DNA from: Aureococcus anophagefferens | Lineage: Eukaryota; Sar; Pelagophyceae; Pelagomonadales; Pelagomonadaceae | NCBI RefSeq assembly: GCF_000186865.1 | Contig: NW_008705569.1 | Coordinates: 127,211 to 191,210 of the forward strand | DNA length: 64,000 nucleotides | Direction of reading: 5' to 3' | In this document: piece after piece, positions 9,903 to 19,078 of the stretch | How the letters are laid out: each line of letters opens with the position of its first letter | Numbering within the stretch: the stretch's first letter is position 1 | Program-made: the position numbers and the translations under genes | Notes under the pieces: model-generated | What the model saw: only the letters and a program-made list of their open reading frames with translations | The model's database searches: none | Told to the model about the DNA's origin: nothing

Positions 9903-12357
9903 TCAGAACAGGTCCGGGTCCTCGAGGAGGTCCGCCGCGGCGCGCGTGAGCGGCGGCGCGACCGCGTCCTCGTCGCCGAGGTCCATGGCCGGCAGGTTCC
10001 GCTCGCGGTCGTCGTGGTTCTCGAAGGCGAAGGCGACGGCGAGGGCCTCGACGAGGAGGTGGTTCAGCGTCGCGAGGGCGCCGTCGTCCAGCAGCCCCGC
10101 GTCCCGGCGGTCCGCGTTCCTTTGCGTCGCGTCGAGCAGCACAAGGCAGTCGTTCGAGCCGAAGGGCGGCTTCGCCGGCGGGCCCGACGCCACGTAGCGC
10201 AGCGGGTCCGGCTGCGACGCCGCGGCCCGCCGGAGCACGTGGAGCACGAAGGCGAGGAGCGCCGTGAGCTCCTCGGCGACGGCGGACCCGGGCTCGCCGC
10301 GCGCCTCGCCGCGCTCGCCGAGCGCGACGACGAGCGCGCGCGGCAGCTCGCTCTCGCGGAAGCCGGCGCCGAAGGCGTCGCCCGCGACGGCCGCCAGCGC
10401 CACGCGCGCCAGCCGCAGCAGCTTGGACGCCTCGGGGCCGTGGCGCGCCGCGACGACGAGCGCGCCGAGGCCCGCGCGCTCGCGGTCCTCCGCGTCGTGC
10501 GCGCGGCCCAGAGCGTCGGCGACGGCCGCCGCGCGGTTCGCCGCGGCCTCGAAGGCCCCGGGCGCGCCGCCCGCGAGCGCCGCGCCCAAGGCCGCCACGA
10601 GGCTCGCCGCCTCGGCGCCGCAGAGCGTCTCCAACCGCCCGTCGACGGCGAACGGCCGCGCGCTCGGCTTCGGCGGCGCGCCCAGGTCCCGCTCCGCGGC
10701 GCTCTCGCGCTCGCCCCGCGCCCGTAAAGCATCATCATCCAGCAGCTCACCCCGCAGGTACCAGGCCGCGGCGCCCTGGACGTCGCCCGCGGCGGAGACG
10801 GCGTCGCCGCGCGAGTCGCAGACGCGGCGCGCGTCCGCGGCCTGGCCCTCGGCCGCCGCGAGCCGCGCGAGCTCCCAGGCCCCGGCGTCGTCGGCCGGGT
10901 CCGCCCGGGCCAGCAGGGCCCGGTAGCCCGCGCGGTCGTCGCCGAGCAGGAGCAGCCGCGCGCCGAGGCGCCAGTCCGACGCCGTCGCGCGCCCGGCGAC
11001 CGCGCCGAGCAGGCCCGCCCCGACGTCCGGCAGGGGCGCCTGGCCCGGCGGCGGGCCCGGGAAGAGGTCGCCGCGGCGCTTCGCGAGCACGGCGATCGCC
11101 GCGCAGCACGCGAGCGCCGCGGGCGACTCGCCCGCGAGCGCGTGGACGACCTTGATCGCCGACGCCGCGTCCCCGTCCTTGAAGACGGCGTTGAAGAGCT
11201 GGCGCCGCGCCTCGGAGAAGTCCTCGGCCGCCGCGCGGGACGACGCCTCGACGACGACGTCCGCGATGCGGGCGCCGTAGGGCGCGTTGCTCGCGGGCGC
11301 GTCGACGAAGAAGAGGAGACGCGCGAGCAGCCGGTCCTCCCAGCCCAGACCTGTGCCGAAACCAAATCTTCAACCCGACTTCAATGTGAGCGTATTCGAA
11401 TGTTTGGACACAAGCTCTTCGGCTGGGCTTCGAGAACTCGACGAGAGCGATCGATCCGTCCAAAAATCAGCCGAATCGACTTCGATTTGACCGAGATAGA
11501 GAGTTCTGAAGTTTGGTGGGGACCCCCCAAACCAGTGGTTGGTTTCGGCACAGGCCCAAGCCGCCGAGCGCCGCGGCCGCCGCGTCCACGTCCCCGTCCA
11601 GCAGCGCGAAGAGCGCCCGCGCCGGCGGCACGGCGCTCAGCAGCGGCGCGTTGCCCGCCTCGGCCGCGCGCCGCGCGCGCGCCGCGTCGCGCTTCCAGGG
11701 GCCGAGCCGCGCCGCGTACGTCTCGAGCGCGTCGTCGTCGGCCGCGTCCGGCGGGTCCGGGAAGGTCTCCAGCAGGCGGCCCAGGGGCGCCCAGAGCTGG
11801 CTCAGGGACCGCGACGCCATCGTCGAGTGCGTCTTGAGCACGGCCCACGCGTCCGCGCACCGGCCCCGGCACGCCAAACGGTACGCGAGCTGCCAGAACG
11901 GCGTCGCGGCCTCGGCGCCCGCGTCGCCGTCGGCCGTCCAGGCCTCGGGCGCCGTCTCGAGGCGCGCCAGCAGCGGCAGCAGCGCGTCGAACTCCGCCTC
12001 CTCGACGGCCCAGTCGACGCACCGCCGCCGGAGCCACCCGGCGAGCCGCGACCCGCGGCGCCGCGCGACGTCGAAGAACCCGATCTCGCAGAGCTCCCAG
12101 ATGGCCGCGATGGCCTCGAGCGCCTCGACGACGCCGTCGGGCTCCTCGCCGCCCTCGGCCAAAGCGTCCCGCGCGTCCAAAGTCTCCTCCAGGGCCCGCC
12201 GGCCGGCGCAGGAGGCCTCGTTGAGGTCGCCCTCTCGCTCGAGTATCGAAACGATTGACGCGATGAGCGCCGCGTCCTCGCTCGTGAGCGGGGCGTCGTC
12301 GCACTCCATCGCTGAGGCCGACGCCGCGAGGGCCGTCGACGAGCTCAGAGTCGCCAT
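9903..12357 (-). CDS. NUP85: NUP85-like nucleoporin (Y-complex)
   Basis: An alpha-helical protein of 747 aa in two exons, 12357-11562 and 11350-9903. The region ATPFWQLAYRLACRGRCADA followed by WAVLKTHSTM matches the crown region of the NUP85/ACE1 fold, and WEDRLLARLLFFVDAP resembles the W-x-x-x-L-x-A-x-L-L-Y segment after it. NUP85 is a structural member of the Nup84/Nup107 (Y) complex of the nuclear pore. The intron is a 211-bp family A introner with a GC donor; exact removal joins ALGG to LGWEDRL. The first in-frame ATG is 12357, and MECDD at 12309 is an alternative start. The C-terminus is low-complexity Ala-rich, so the subunit name is moderately sure. Confidence 0.62.
11351..11553 (-). 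mobile_element. Introner family A, copy A2 (in NUP85-like gene)
   Basis: A 203-bp element with ends CTGTGCCGAAACCAA and its inverted copy, so both ends carry the same compensating differences from A1 and A3 (GTGCC for GTGTGG). The flanking 8-bp duplication is gcccagac (11343-11350) and gcccaagc (11554-11561). The intron in the minus-strand gene is 11561-11351, with a GC donor in the duplication and a CAG acceptor in the element. Its orientation relative to the gene is the same as A1. Confidence 0.92.
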
Positions 12358-12451
12358 CGCGGCGAGATTTGAGCCCGACTCAACCAAGCCAAGCACGATG
12401 GCTTGTGGCAAGACCTCTGCGCGCGCGTGCTAGCTCGGCACACAGCACAGC

Positions 12452-13771
12452 ATGAGCCAAGACTCGTCCCAAGAGCTCGAGGAAGACCGTGTCACCTGGC
12501 AGAGCCGCCACGTGGAGGAGGTGCCCACATTCGCGCTGCAAGACGAGAGCCAGGAGGAGGAGCTCCTACCGACTCAAAAGCAACCCACCACCGCGCCGCC
12601 GCGGCGCCGCGGTGCGCGCGCCGCCGCGCCGTCGCAAGCGCCAGCGCCGAGCGCAGCGGCACCGGCGCCACCGGCGGCGAAGACCGAGACGCCGCGCGAC
12701 GCGGTCGCGGCGACGCCGCGGCCCGGCGGGCGGACGCCCGGCGGCGCGGCGACGAGCAAGTTCCCCGCGCGGCCGCGGAGCCTCTTCGGGAGCGGCGGCG
12801 GCGCGGCGCCCGCGGCGTCGGCGTCCAAGGCCGTCTTCGACCTGCGCGCGCGCCGCGTCTCGCGCGCCGGCGGCGCGCGCCGCGTTCGTACGGAACCTTC
12901 TTTTAGGCCTTCGCGGTGGGCGCCGAGCTCCGGGCGCCGGGCCCTGTCGCCGGCGCCGACGTCGGGCGCCGTGCTCCAGAAGCGGCGCGAGGCGACGCTG
13001 TCGAAGCAGCGGCCGCCGACGTCCGCGCGGCGCGTCGCGGCCGGCGGCGGAAGCGGAAGCGGCGCGCGGTCCGACGCGCGGCGGTCGCCGCTGTCGCCGC
13101 CCGGCGCCCCCTCGGCCTGGGTGTCCTTCCGCCCGTCGTTCCTCGGCGCCGCGGCGTCGCCCCCGGCCTCGTCCGGCTCCGGCCCGCCGAAGAAGAAGGC
13201 GAAGAAGGCCGCGCCGCGGAAGTCGAAATCCACGGAACCGTCGCTCCTCGAGGACCTGCAGGCCGTGCGGCGGTCGCGCGAGGGCGCGGCGCACCGCCTG
13301 CGGAGCGGCGAGTACGCCTTCGGCGCCAACAGCTACGGCGACCCGCGCACGGCGGCGGCCGCGCACGTCGACGTCACCGTCGTCCGCGACGTCGCCGCCG
13401 ACGGCGCGGGCCTCGTCGCGTCGCTCGCCTACGCGCACCGCGCGCGCGTCGCCGACGCGGCGGGCGCGCCGCCGGGCCTCGACGCGTCCCTGCCCCGCGC
13501 GTGCTTCGTCTGGATCCTGCTCCACGCGTCGACGCGGCGCGCGCTCGACGTCGCGCCGGGCGCCGCGCTCCGCGTCTACGACCCCTTCGTCGCGCCGTCG
13601 TCGACCGTGCCCCTCGTGCCCGACCCGGCCAACGTCGCGGCCGTCACGATCCTCGACGCCCAGCTCTGCGAGCGCGAGCCCACGGGCGACCTCGGCGACG
13701 CGCCGCCCGCGCCCGACGGCGCGCCCGACGCGCTCGACGCCGGGCCCCCGCTCCGCGTCGCCCTCCGCTAA
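12452..13771 (+). CDS. Largely disordered protein of unknown function
   Basis: 439-aa protein. Residues 1-260 are Ala/Pro/Arg/Ser-rich with basic patches (PKKKAKKAAPRKSKS) that could serve as a nuclear localisation signal. Residues 265-439 look folded: LEDLQAVRRSREGAAHRLRS, HVDVTVVRDV and ACFVWILLHASTRRALDVAP then LRVYDPF, a beta-rich OB-like stretch. This part has some resemblance to the OB region of the DNA-repair scaffold SPIDR, but not enough to name it. It is divergent from the NUP85-like gene with 94 bp between start codons, and its stop is 16 bp from the stop of the next, convergent gene. Confidence 0.65.
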   Translation: MSQDSSQELEEDRVTWQSRHVEEVPTFALQDESQEEELLPTQKQPTTAPPRRRGARAAAPSQAPAPSAAAPAPPAAKTETPRDAVAATPRPGGRTPGGAATSKFPARPRSLFGSGGGAAPAASASKAVFDLRARRVSRAGGARRVRTEPSFRPSRWAPSSGRRALSPAPTSGAVLQKRREATLSKQRPPTSARRVAAGGGSGSGARSDARRSPLSPPGAPSAWVSFRPSFLGAAASPPASSGSGPPKKKAKKAAPRKSKSTEPSLLEDLQAVRRSREGAAHRLRSGEYAFGANSYGDPRTAAAAHVDVTVVRDVAADGAGLVASLAYAHRARVADAAGAPPGLDASLPRACFVWILLHASTRRALDVAPGAALRVYDPFVAPSSTVPLVPDPANVAAVTILDAQLCEREPTGDLGDAPPAPDGAPDALDAGPPLRVALR

Positions 13772-13787
13772 AGACGCGCGAGGGGCG

Positions 13788-15427
13788 TTACCGGACGGGC
13801 CCCGCCGCGAGGCGCGGCAGGCGCCGCCGCACCCAGGACGGCAGGCTCCCGCGGTACGCCAGCGCCATCACAAACAGGAACGCCGCGTTGTGGACGACGG
13901 CGTAGCAGCCCAGGACCCAGAAGCCCGGCAGGACCGCGCCCGTCTCCTCCATGCAGCCCGCGAAGCGCGTGAGCCGCTCGACGGCGGCGCAGAGCCGCTC
14001 CGCGTTCAAATCGATGATCCAGGCCGAGATGACCGTGATGTTCTGCGCGAAGTTGGCCAGCACGACCCAGAGCACCTGGGCAGGACAAGAGTGCGAAATT
14101 CCCAACTTCAAAGGCTCCTCTCTCGGCCGGTTTCCACTCGTTTCGGCTGATTTTTGGACGAGCGATCATCTCTCGGAACGGTCTCGAAGCGTGGATGCTT
14201 TTTCCAGAACGGGAGCGCGCGGAACACTCACGTTGAAGCGACGTTGAATCACCCTTGTCCTGCCCTGCAGAGCACGTCCGCGGACGCGAGCGCGTGGAGG
14301 TGCAGCGTCGCGGAGAAGAGGCGGCGTCGGACGACGGGCGGCAGCGGCGCGAAGAAGACCAGAGCGAGCGCGAGGTCCGCGGCGACGTCGAGCAGCACGC
14401 AGACCGTCAAAGTCCACGCCGTCCAGAGCCGCTTCGAGCGGAGGCCCCGCGTCGCGCCGTCGATCTTCCTCGCGACGTCGACGACGCCGACGCGGCTCCG
14501 CGTGCGGTCCATGAACTTGGACGCGAGGCCGCGCGTCGTGAACCGGAGCGCGGGCCGCGTCAGCGCGAGCCAGACGAGCGCGACGTTCGCGACGATCAAA
14601 GCGCGGCCGGCGGCGAGCGCGGCGCGCTGCGCCCGGGTCGACGCGGTACACGTGTTCGAGATCGACGCGGTCCCGTCGAACGCGAGGGCCCGCGGCGTCT
14701 CGAAGGCCGACGCCATGCGCCGCGCGTCGTCGCCGTCAAAATCGTTGCCGAGGAGCGGCGCCTCGCCGGGCGGCTTCGCCGGCGCCTCGGCGGCGTGCGC
14801 GCGCGCGAGCGCCGCGGCGAGCGCGTAGCTCCCGAGGTTCGCGACCTCGAAGCCGAGCACGCCGAACCCGAAGACGACCTCGACCTCGACGTCGAGCCCC
14901 GTCGCCGGGTTTGGCGCGTCGATGTAGAGCGCGACGCAGAGCAGGATCGCCGCGAATGTGAGCATGTGCTGCGCGCGGACGGTCTGCACGAGGGCGCCGC
15001 AGAGCGCGCCGCGCGCCGCCGCGTCCAGGGGGCGGAACCAGACGTAGAGGTAGGCCAGCAGCTGCGCGTAGGGCAGCCCGCCCGTGCAGGCGCCCGTGAC
15101 GAGGGCCGTCGCGCGCGCGCCGGCGTTCCAGAAGTTGCGCAGCGTCGACCACGTGCTGAGCTGGAAGATGTCCGCCGTCAGGGCCTCGTAGTCGCCGACG
15201 GCCACGGCGAGGCGCACCCAGGTGCCCGTCGAGCCCTGGCCCCAGCAGCAGAGGCCGCCGACGGCCGCGACGGCGACGAGGAAGGCCGCCGTCTCGCGCC
15301 GCGACCGCGACGCGGCGAGGGACGTCGGCGGGGCGTTCAGGACCGCAAGTCCTTCGGCGAGATCCGCGGCGTCGAGGGCGCGGGCGTCGGCGACGCCGAG
15401 CGAGCCCGCGGACGACGTGCGGATCAT
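13788..15427 (-). CDS. PqiA-like polytopic membrane protein
   Basis: 479-aa protein in two exons, 15427-14276 and 14075-13788, with about seven hydrophobic segments. STWSTLRNFWNAGARATALV, then GLPYAQLLAYLYVWF, resembles the paraquat-inducible protein A (PqiA) domain, in which a helix is followed by a Pro and a K-L/W-rich turn. Bacterial PqiA belongs to lipid-trafficking systems of the envelope, and the role of eukaryotic homologues is unclear. The intron is a 200-bp family B introner whose donor GT is the first two bases of the duplicated target; splicing restores SADVLWVVLANF. The ATG at 15427 (MIRTSSAGS) is preferred over an upstream non-ATG reading. Confidence 0.6.
14076..14267 (-). mobile_element. 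Introner family B, copy B1 (in PqiA-like gene)
   Basis: A 192-bp element with inverted ends CTGGGCAGGACAAG and CTTGTCCTGCCCTG, flanked by a perfect 8-bp duplication, cagagcac (14068-14075 and 14268-14275). The intron in the gene is 14275-14076. Read in gene sense, the duplication is gtgctctg and its GT is the donor; the element ends CCCAG and provides the acceptor. The core TTCGGCTGATTTTTGGACGA is shared with family A. Confidence 0.92.
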
Positions 15428-15757
15428 CGGCGACGGAGCTCTAGGGCTCGAGCATCGGCGCGTCCCGGGGCGACGTCGCGACGCGGGAGCTCGCGAAGCG
15501 CGTCGAGGTCCTCGCGAGCCGGACCTGGGTCGAGCCGCGGCAGCTCCACCCGGCAGCCCTACCTTCGAATACACATCGCGCCGCCCAAGAGTGGCTCCGA
15601 ATTAAGCTTTGTTTGCATATCCACTTCAACTTGCACTGTTGCTGCCGCGCTTCGCAACCCGAGCGGCGCAGCGGCGGGCAGCCCCGGCATCGCGGCGCAG
15701 CGGCGGGCAGCCCCGGCATCGCGTCCGGACGCGCCGCGACCCTCGCGCGTCGGTGCC

Positions 15758-16371
15758 ATGGCGTCCATGTTCGGCGTGTCGGAGATGAACGCGCTGCAGG
15801 ACCTCTGCCGCGACGACGAGGACACGGCCCTGCGGCCGGCCCAGAGCGCCGTCGTGCAGCGCATCGGCCCCAACGCCGTCGCGGACGACGGCGGCGAGGA
15901 CAAGGAGAACGCGCCGGCGCCGCGGGACCCCAAGGCCATCTGGGCCGACGACGAGATCCCGCCCGAGGAGGCGCTCAATTTCGTCGACGCCGCGGACGAC
16001 AAGCGGAAGCGCGCGGCGTTCGAGATGCTCTACAAGCAGGACGTGACGACCGAGGACGCGCGTCCCCGCGGCGCCCGTCGTCCTTCCATTTCGGCGAAAC
16101 CGGCGCCGGTCCGCAGGTCTACCTGGGAACGGAGAAGAACCCGAGCTCCGCGCACAGCAACGCGATCGTCTACAAGATCAAGTTCCCGGGCCACGCGCAC
16201 TCGGAGCTCGACGTCGACGTCACGAAGACGACCCTCAGCGCGTCGTCCGACCGCCTCAAGCTCGCCCTCTACCTGCCCCAGCCCGTCCACGCGGACCGCG
16301 GCTCCGCGAAGTGGGACGACAAGAAGAAGGTCCTCACCATCGAGCTCCCCGTCGACGTGGACGAGTGGTAA
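15758..16371 (+). CDS. DNAAF6: Axonemal dynein assembly factor DNAAF6 (PIH1D3)
   Basis: 184-aa cytoplasmic co-chaperone that helps assemble outer and inner axonemal dynein arms with HSP90/R2TP-like partners. The N-terminal half is acidic and ends YKQDVTTED; the C-terminal half is a CS domain, VYLGTEKNPSSAHSNAIVYK then DLDVT-like strands, LALYLPQPVHADRGSAKWDD and a terminal LTIELPV. Two exons, 15758-16057 and 16117-16371, are joined by a 59-bp GC-AG intron, and the splice gives TTEDVYLGTEKN, matching the family's TTEDVFLG. Length is close to the human protein (about 214 aa). It supports a functional or recently lost cilium, as does IFT80. Confidence 0.88.
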
Positions 16372-16965
16372 TCGGACTCCGGGGGGGTTTTGTTATGCTG
16401 GTGGCTGGGGGGCGAGGTCGGTGCGGGGGCAGCGCGTGCGCTTGTTCAATATCACTGCATCTTGAAGTCGCACTTTTTTGTTGGCGCTGGCCTCGAGTAG
16501 GGGGGGTCAATGAACCCCGGCGCTCTCCGGCTCCGCTCCGCCTCCGCTGGCGCCTGGTTTTGGGAGGCGTCGCTGGAGCGACTTCCGGGATTTTGGGGGA
16601 CGCGAAAATTAGGGGAGCTGCGTGGGGCGTCGCCCCACGGCGAATGCGCCGATTTACGGCTCCCCCAAAACTCGCCCCGGCCGGAATGGGTCACAGTGCC
16701 CTGCACTTGACGGACCAGGGAGAGCGTTTTGTGAGAGCTGGGCTGCCCCGTGTCGCCGCCCGTCGGCCCGGCTGTGCGCCTGCGGGCGTTTGGATTCGGT
16801 TCCCCGCGCCTTGCGCCGGCCCGAGTGGCCGCAGCAACCGCAGCGCTGCTCGTCGGCGCCTAAAGCTCGCTCTGCAAGAGAGAGACTTTGCTGGGTCCTG
16901 ATCCAAACCAGGTCACCAGCGTGCTGCTATTCGCCGCGTCGACGTCTCGACAGCTTCGCGCGGTC

Positions 16966-17200
16966 TCAGAAGGTCCACGGAGGAAGGGCAAGGGCGCCAA
17001 GGACTACTACACGTGGCTCGAGGCGAAGTACTCCAAGGCCTTCTACGTGAGCGAGTCCCGCGCCTCCGGCGGGCGCCAGGACCTCGAGTTCGAGGCGACG
17101 GTCGCCGTCTACGTGAACCGCCCCCACTACGCCAAGTTCCTGGATGTCATCCTCCCGGACCCGCAGCACAGGACCATCCTCGAAACGTCCGCGCATCCCC
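16966..17200 (+). pseudogene. Gene fragment of unknown family
   Basis: About 70 codons from VHGGRARAPRTT-type sequence into a stretch with strong coding-like codon use (nearly all NNC or NNG). In the best frame it reads KGAKDYYTWLEAKYSKAFYV, then LEFEATVAVYVNRPHYAKFL and VILPDPQHRTILE. Both sides decay abruptly into AT-rich non-coding sequence and no start or partner exon is visible, so it looks like a relic or a stranded exon. No family recognised. Confidence 0.4.
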
Positions 17201-17402
17201 GACGCGCGTTCCGCGGAAAAAAAACGAGCTCTTTTAGTACCATAACTTCGCTCAATCCGGACGGATCAGGACGAACCGAAAGTCGTTTTCGAGTTCCTAC
17301 GCGGGCTCCTCGGGATGGGCGCAGCCTCGGAGCTCTGCTCGACGACGGCAAAATCCCGGGTTTTCAGTGTCGCCCCCTACCTCGAGCTCCCGCCGGGCCG
17401 GG

Positions 17403-17643
17403 GTTGGTAGCAAAGCTGTTTGTAAGTGTTACAAACACTATCCCGACCTCACGAAACACCTGTAGACACTTCCGTCAGCGCGACGGAACAGTTGCTGGTT
17501 CGACTTCGGTCTTTTTTTTTGCATATTTGGTGGTAATTTTCGCCTTTTTTTGGCCGTTGAAACACTTGCCAACACTTGCCTCTCCCCCCTAAACACTTAC
17601 ATTTTGTGCTCCAAAACACTTCACTGGAACTTTGCTACCAACC
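17403..17643. mobile_element. MITE-like element with 14-bp terminal inverted repeats
   Basis: A 241-bp stretch bounded by GGTTGGTAGCAAAG (17403-17416) and its perfect reverse complement CTTTGCTACCAACC (17630-17643). It is AT-rich relative to its surroundings, contains several AACACTT/AAGTGTT motifs in both orientations and has no coding capacity. No convincing target duplication was seen. Its ends differ from all three introner families. Confidence 0.6.
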
Positions 17644-18252
17644 ACGCGCCGGGCTAAAAACTAAAAAAAGCAACTGGACTGATTCCTCGAAAAAGCAACT
17701 CAAACAATCAGGCTGCGAGCAGCCCTTTTGCAGCGTCGATGGACGAAATTCTCGTCTTCTCCAGCCCGTAGCTCGACGCAGATGCAGAGTTGCGCAACGA
17801 TCCCCGCGGCTGCGAGGACCGGAACCCTGTTGCGGACACATTCCCCGCGGGATGTCACTCCCGAGGATTGCGCCGCATCGCGCGCGGGGCGTCCCAAGGG
17901 GTCGGAAGAGGGTTTTCGGCGTCCCCCGCACCCTTTTCGACCGTGTTCGAGCGCACGGAGCGTCGGGAATCGTTCGTCTATGTACCGCGGGCGTCCCATT
18001 TGATCCGCTCGGCCATCGACGTCGAAAACATCGACCGCCAACGCGCGCATAGAAACGTGGCGCGGCAGCCCAACCGGCCCCCACGTCCAGAAACGCGGTC
18101 TGGGCCGACACCACCGCCCGAGCCCCGTCCCCAGTATGTGTCCGGTGGGATCGAGTACATCTCCTACTGCGGAGGGCCACCCCACGGTGCCGATCTCGGC
18201 CGTTTCGTCGTCCCCATGGAGGCCCGGAACGCCGACTTCACGGCGTCGGCCG

Positions 18253-18323
18253 CTGCAGTAGGTGATGTGCTGAATCCGCCTCAATGGCCCAAAGAACCCG
18301 TCCCACGCAATCACCTACTGCAG
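18253..18323. repeat. 71-bp unit with 14-bp perfect inverted repeats
   Basis: CTGCAGTAGGTGAT at 18253-18266 is repeated as ATCACCTACTGCAG at 18310-18323, with a 43-bp spacer. It could fold as a long hairpin or be a miniature element; no flanking duplication is evident. Confidence 0.45.
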
Positions 18324-18540
18324 AGAGACACCTTCACCACTGCGGACTCGGCCACGCTCGGAGCGCGTCCATCGCGTGTAATTGCTTCAATAATCGCAAC
18401 GATGCAGCTCCTGAGCGGTTGCTTTTGTTATTTTCTAGCCCGGCGGGGCTGGCTCCTATTGGCTGCGCCGCGCAGCTCGACGCCTGCGCGCGCTCGCGCC
18501 TCGCAGCCGACAAGCACGACGCCTGCGACGCGCGCTCGAC

Positions 18541-18855
18541 ATGATGCGCTGCGTCGTCGTCGCGTCGCTGCTGCTGCAATCGGCGCTCGGCTTCCGCGCG
18601 GGCGCGCCCGGTGCGACGCTCAGCACACCACCTGCCTCCGTTGCGCGGCGGGCCAGCGACGGCTTCTCGTTGGACGAGATGAACAATCCGGCGGAGCTCG
18701 CGAAGCAGCTCAGGGCGGAGATGGAGGAGGCCAAGGCCAAGGGCGACACGGACCGCGTCATCACGCTGATGGGCACGCTCCTGTCGATCGAGGGCGGCTA
18801 CGAGTTCGAAGGCGGCGCCGGCGGCTCGTCCAAGGAGGGGCGCTGCGCGGACTAG
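18541..18855 (+). CDS. Small predicted plastid-targeted protein
   Basis: 104-aa protein. The leader MMRCVVVASLLLQSALGFRAGAP has a hydrophobic core and an ALGF|R site resembling the A-x-A-F motif of complex-plastid preproteins, followed by a Ser/Thr/Arg-rich stretch like a transit peptide. The mature part is short and helical: FSLDEMNNPAELAKQLRAEM, then EEAKAKGDTDRVITLMGTLL, and a glycine-rich tail. No family recognised. Single exon; codon use matches the neighbouring genes, which supports a real gene. Confidence 0.65.
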   Translation: MMRCVVVASLLLQSALGFRAGAPGATLSTPPASVARRASDGFSLDEMNNPAELAKQLRAEMEEAKAKGDTDRVITLMGTLLSIEGGYEFEGGAGGSSKEGRCAD

Positions 18856-19078
18856 GACGCGTAACCGATCGACGCGCGGCACCGGGCGCCGCGGCGGGCG
18901 CGCGAGGCTGCGCCGGGTTGCCGCGGCGCGATCGCGAGCTCGTCGGCGCGGCCCGAGCGACTCGTCGCTCGACGCGGAGTGGGCTCTGCTTTTTAGGCGG
19001 GGCGGAAGGAGGGCGGGGAGGCGGGCGGGCGGGGGAGGGCGGGGGAGGGCGGCGGGGCCCGCTGGGGCCGGGGCGGTT

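Larger units (their letters stand above)
16372..18540. other. Gene-poor interval with inverted repeats
   Basis: About 2.2 kb without a convincing intact gene. It has lower GC and several T-rich runs. It holds the gene fragment at 16966-17200, the inverted-repeat element at 17403-17643, a perfect palindrome at 16621-16639 (CGTGGGGCG, one base, CGCCCCACG) and a short inverted-repeat unit at 18253-18323. Open frames here lack the third-position GC bias of the real genes. Confidence 0.6.

Noticed and set aside
12895..12914. Tiny 20-bp intron (gtacggaacc...tttag)
   Set aside because: The frame is open through it and 20 bp is too short for splicing; no motif is restored.
12452..13771. Naming the disordered gene SPIDR
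   Set aside because: Resemblance is limited to a short beta-rich stretch; not enough for a name.
13788..15427. Recent bacterial transfer of the PqiA-like and MFS genes
   Set aside because: Both have introns and local codon use, and homologues are widespread in algae.
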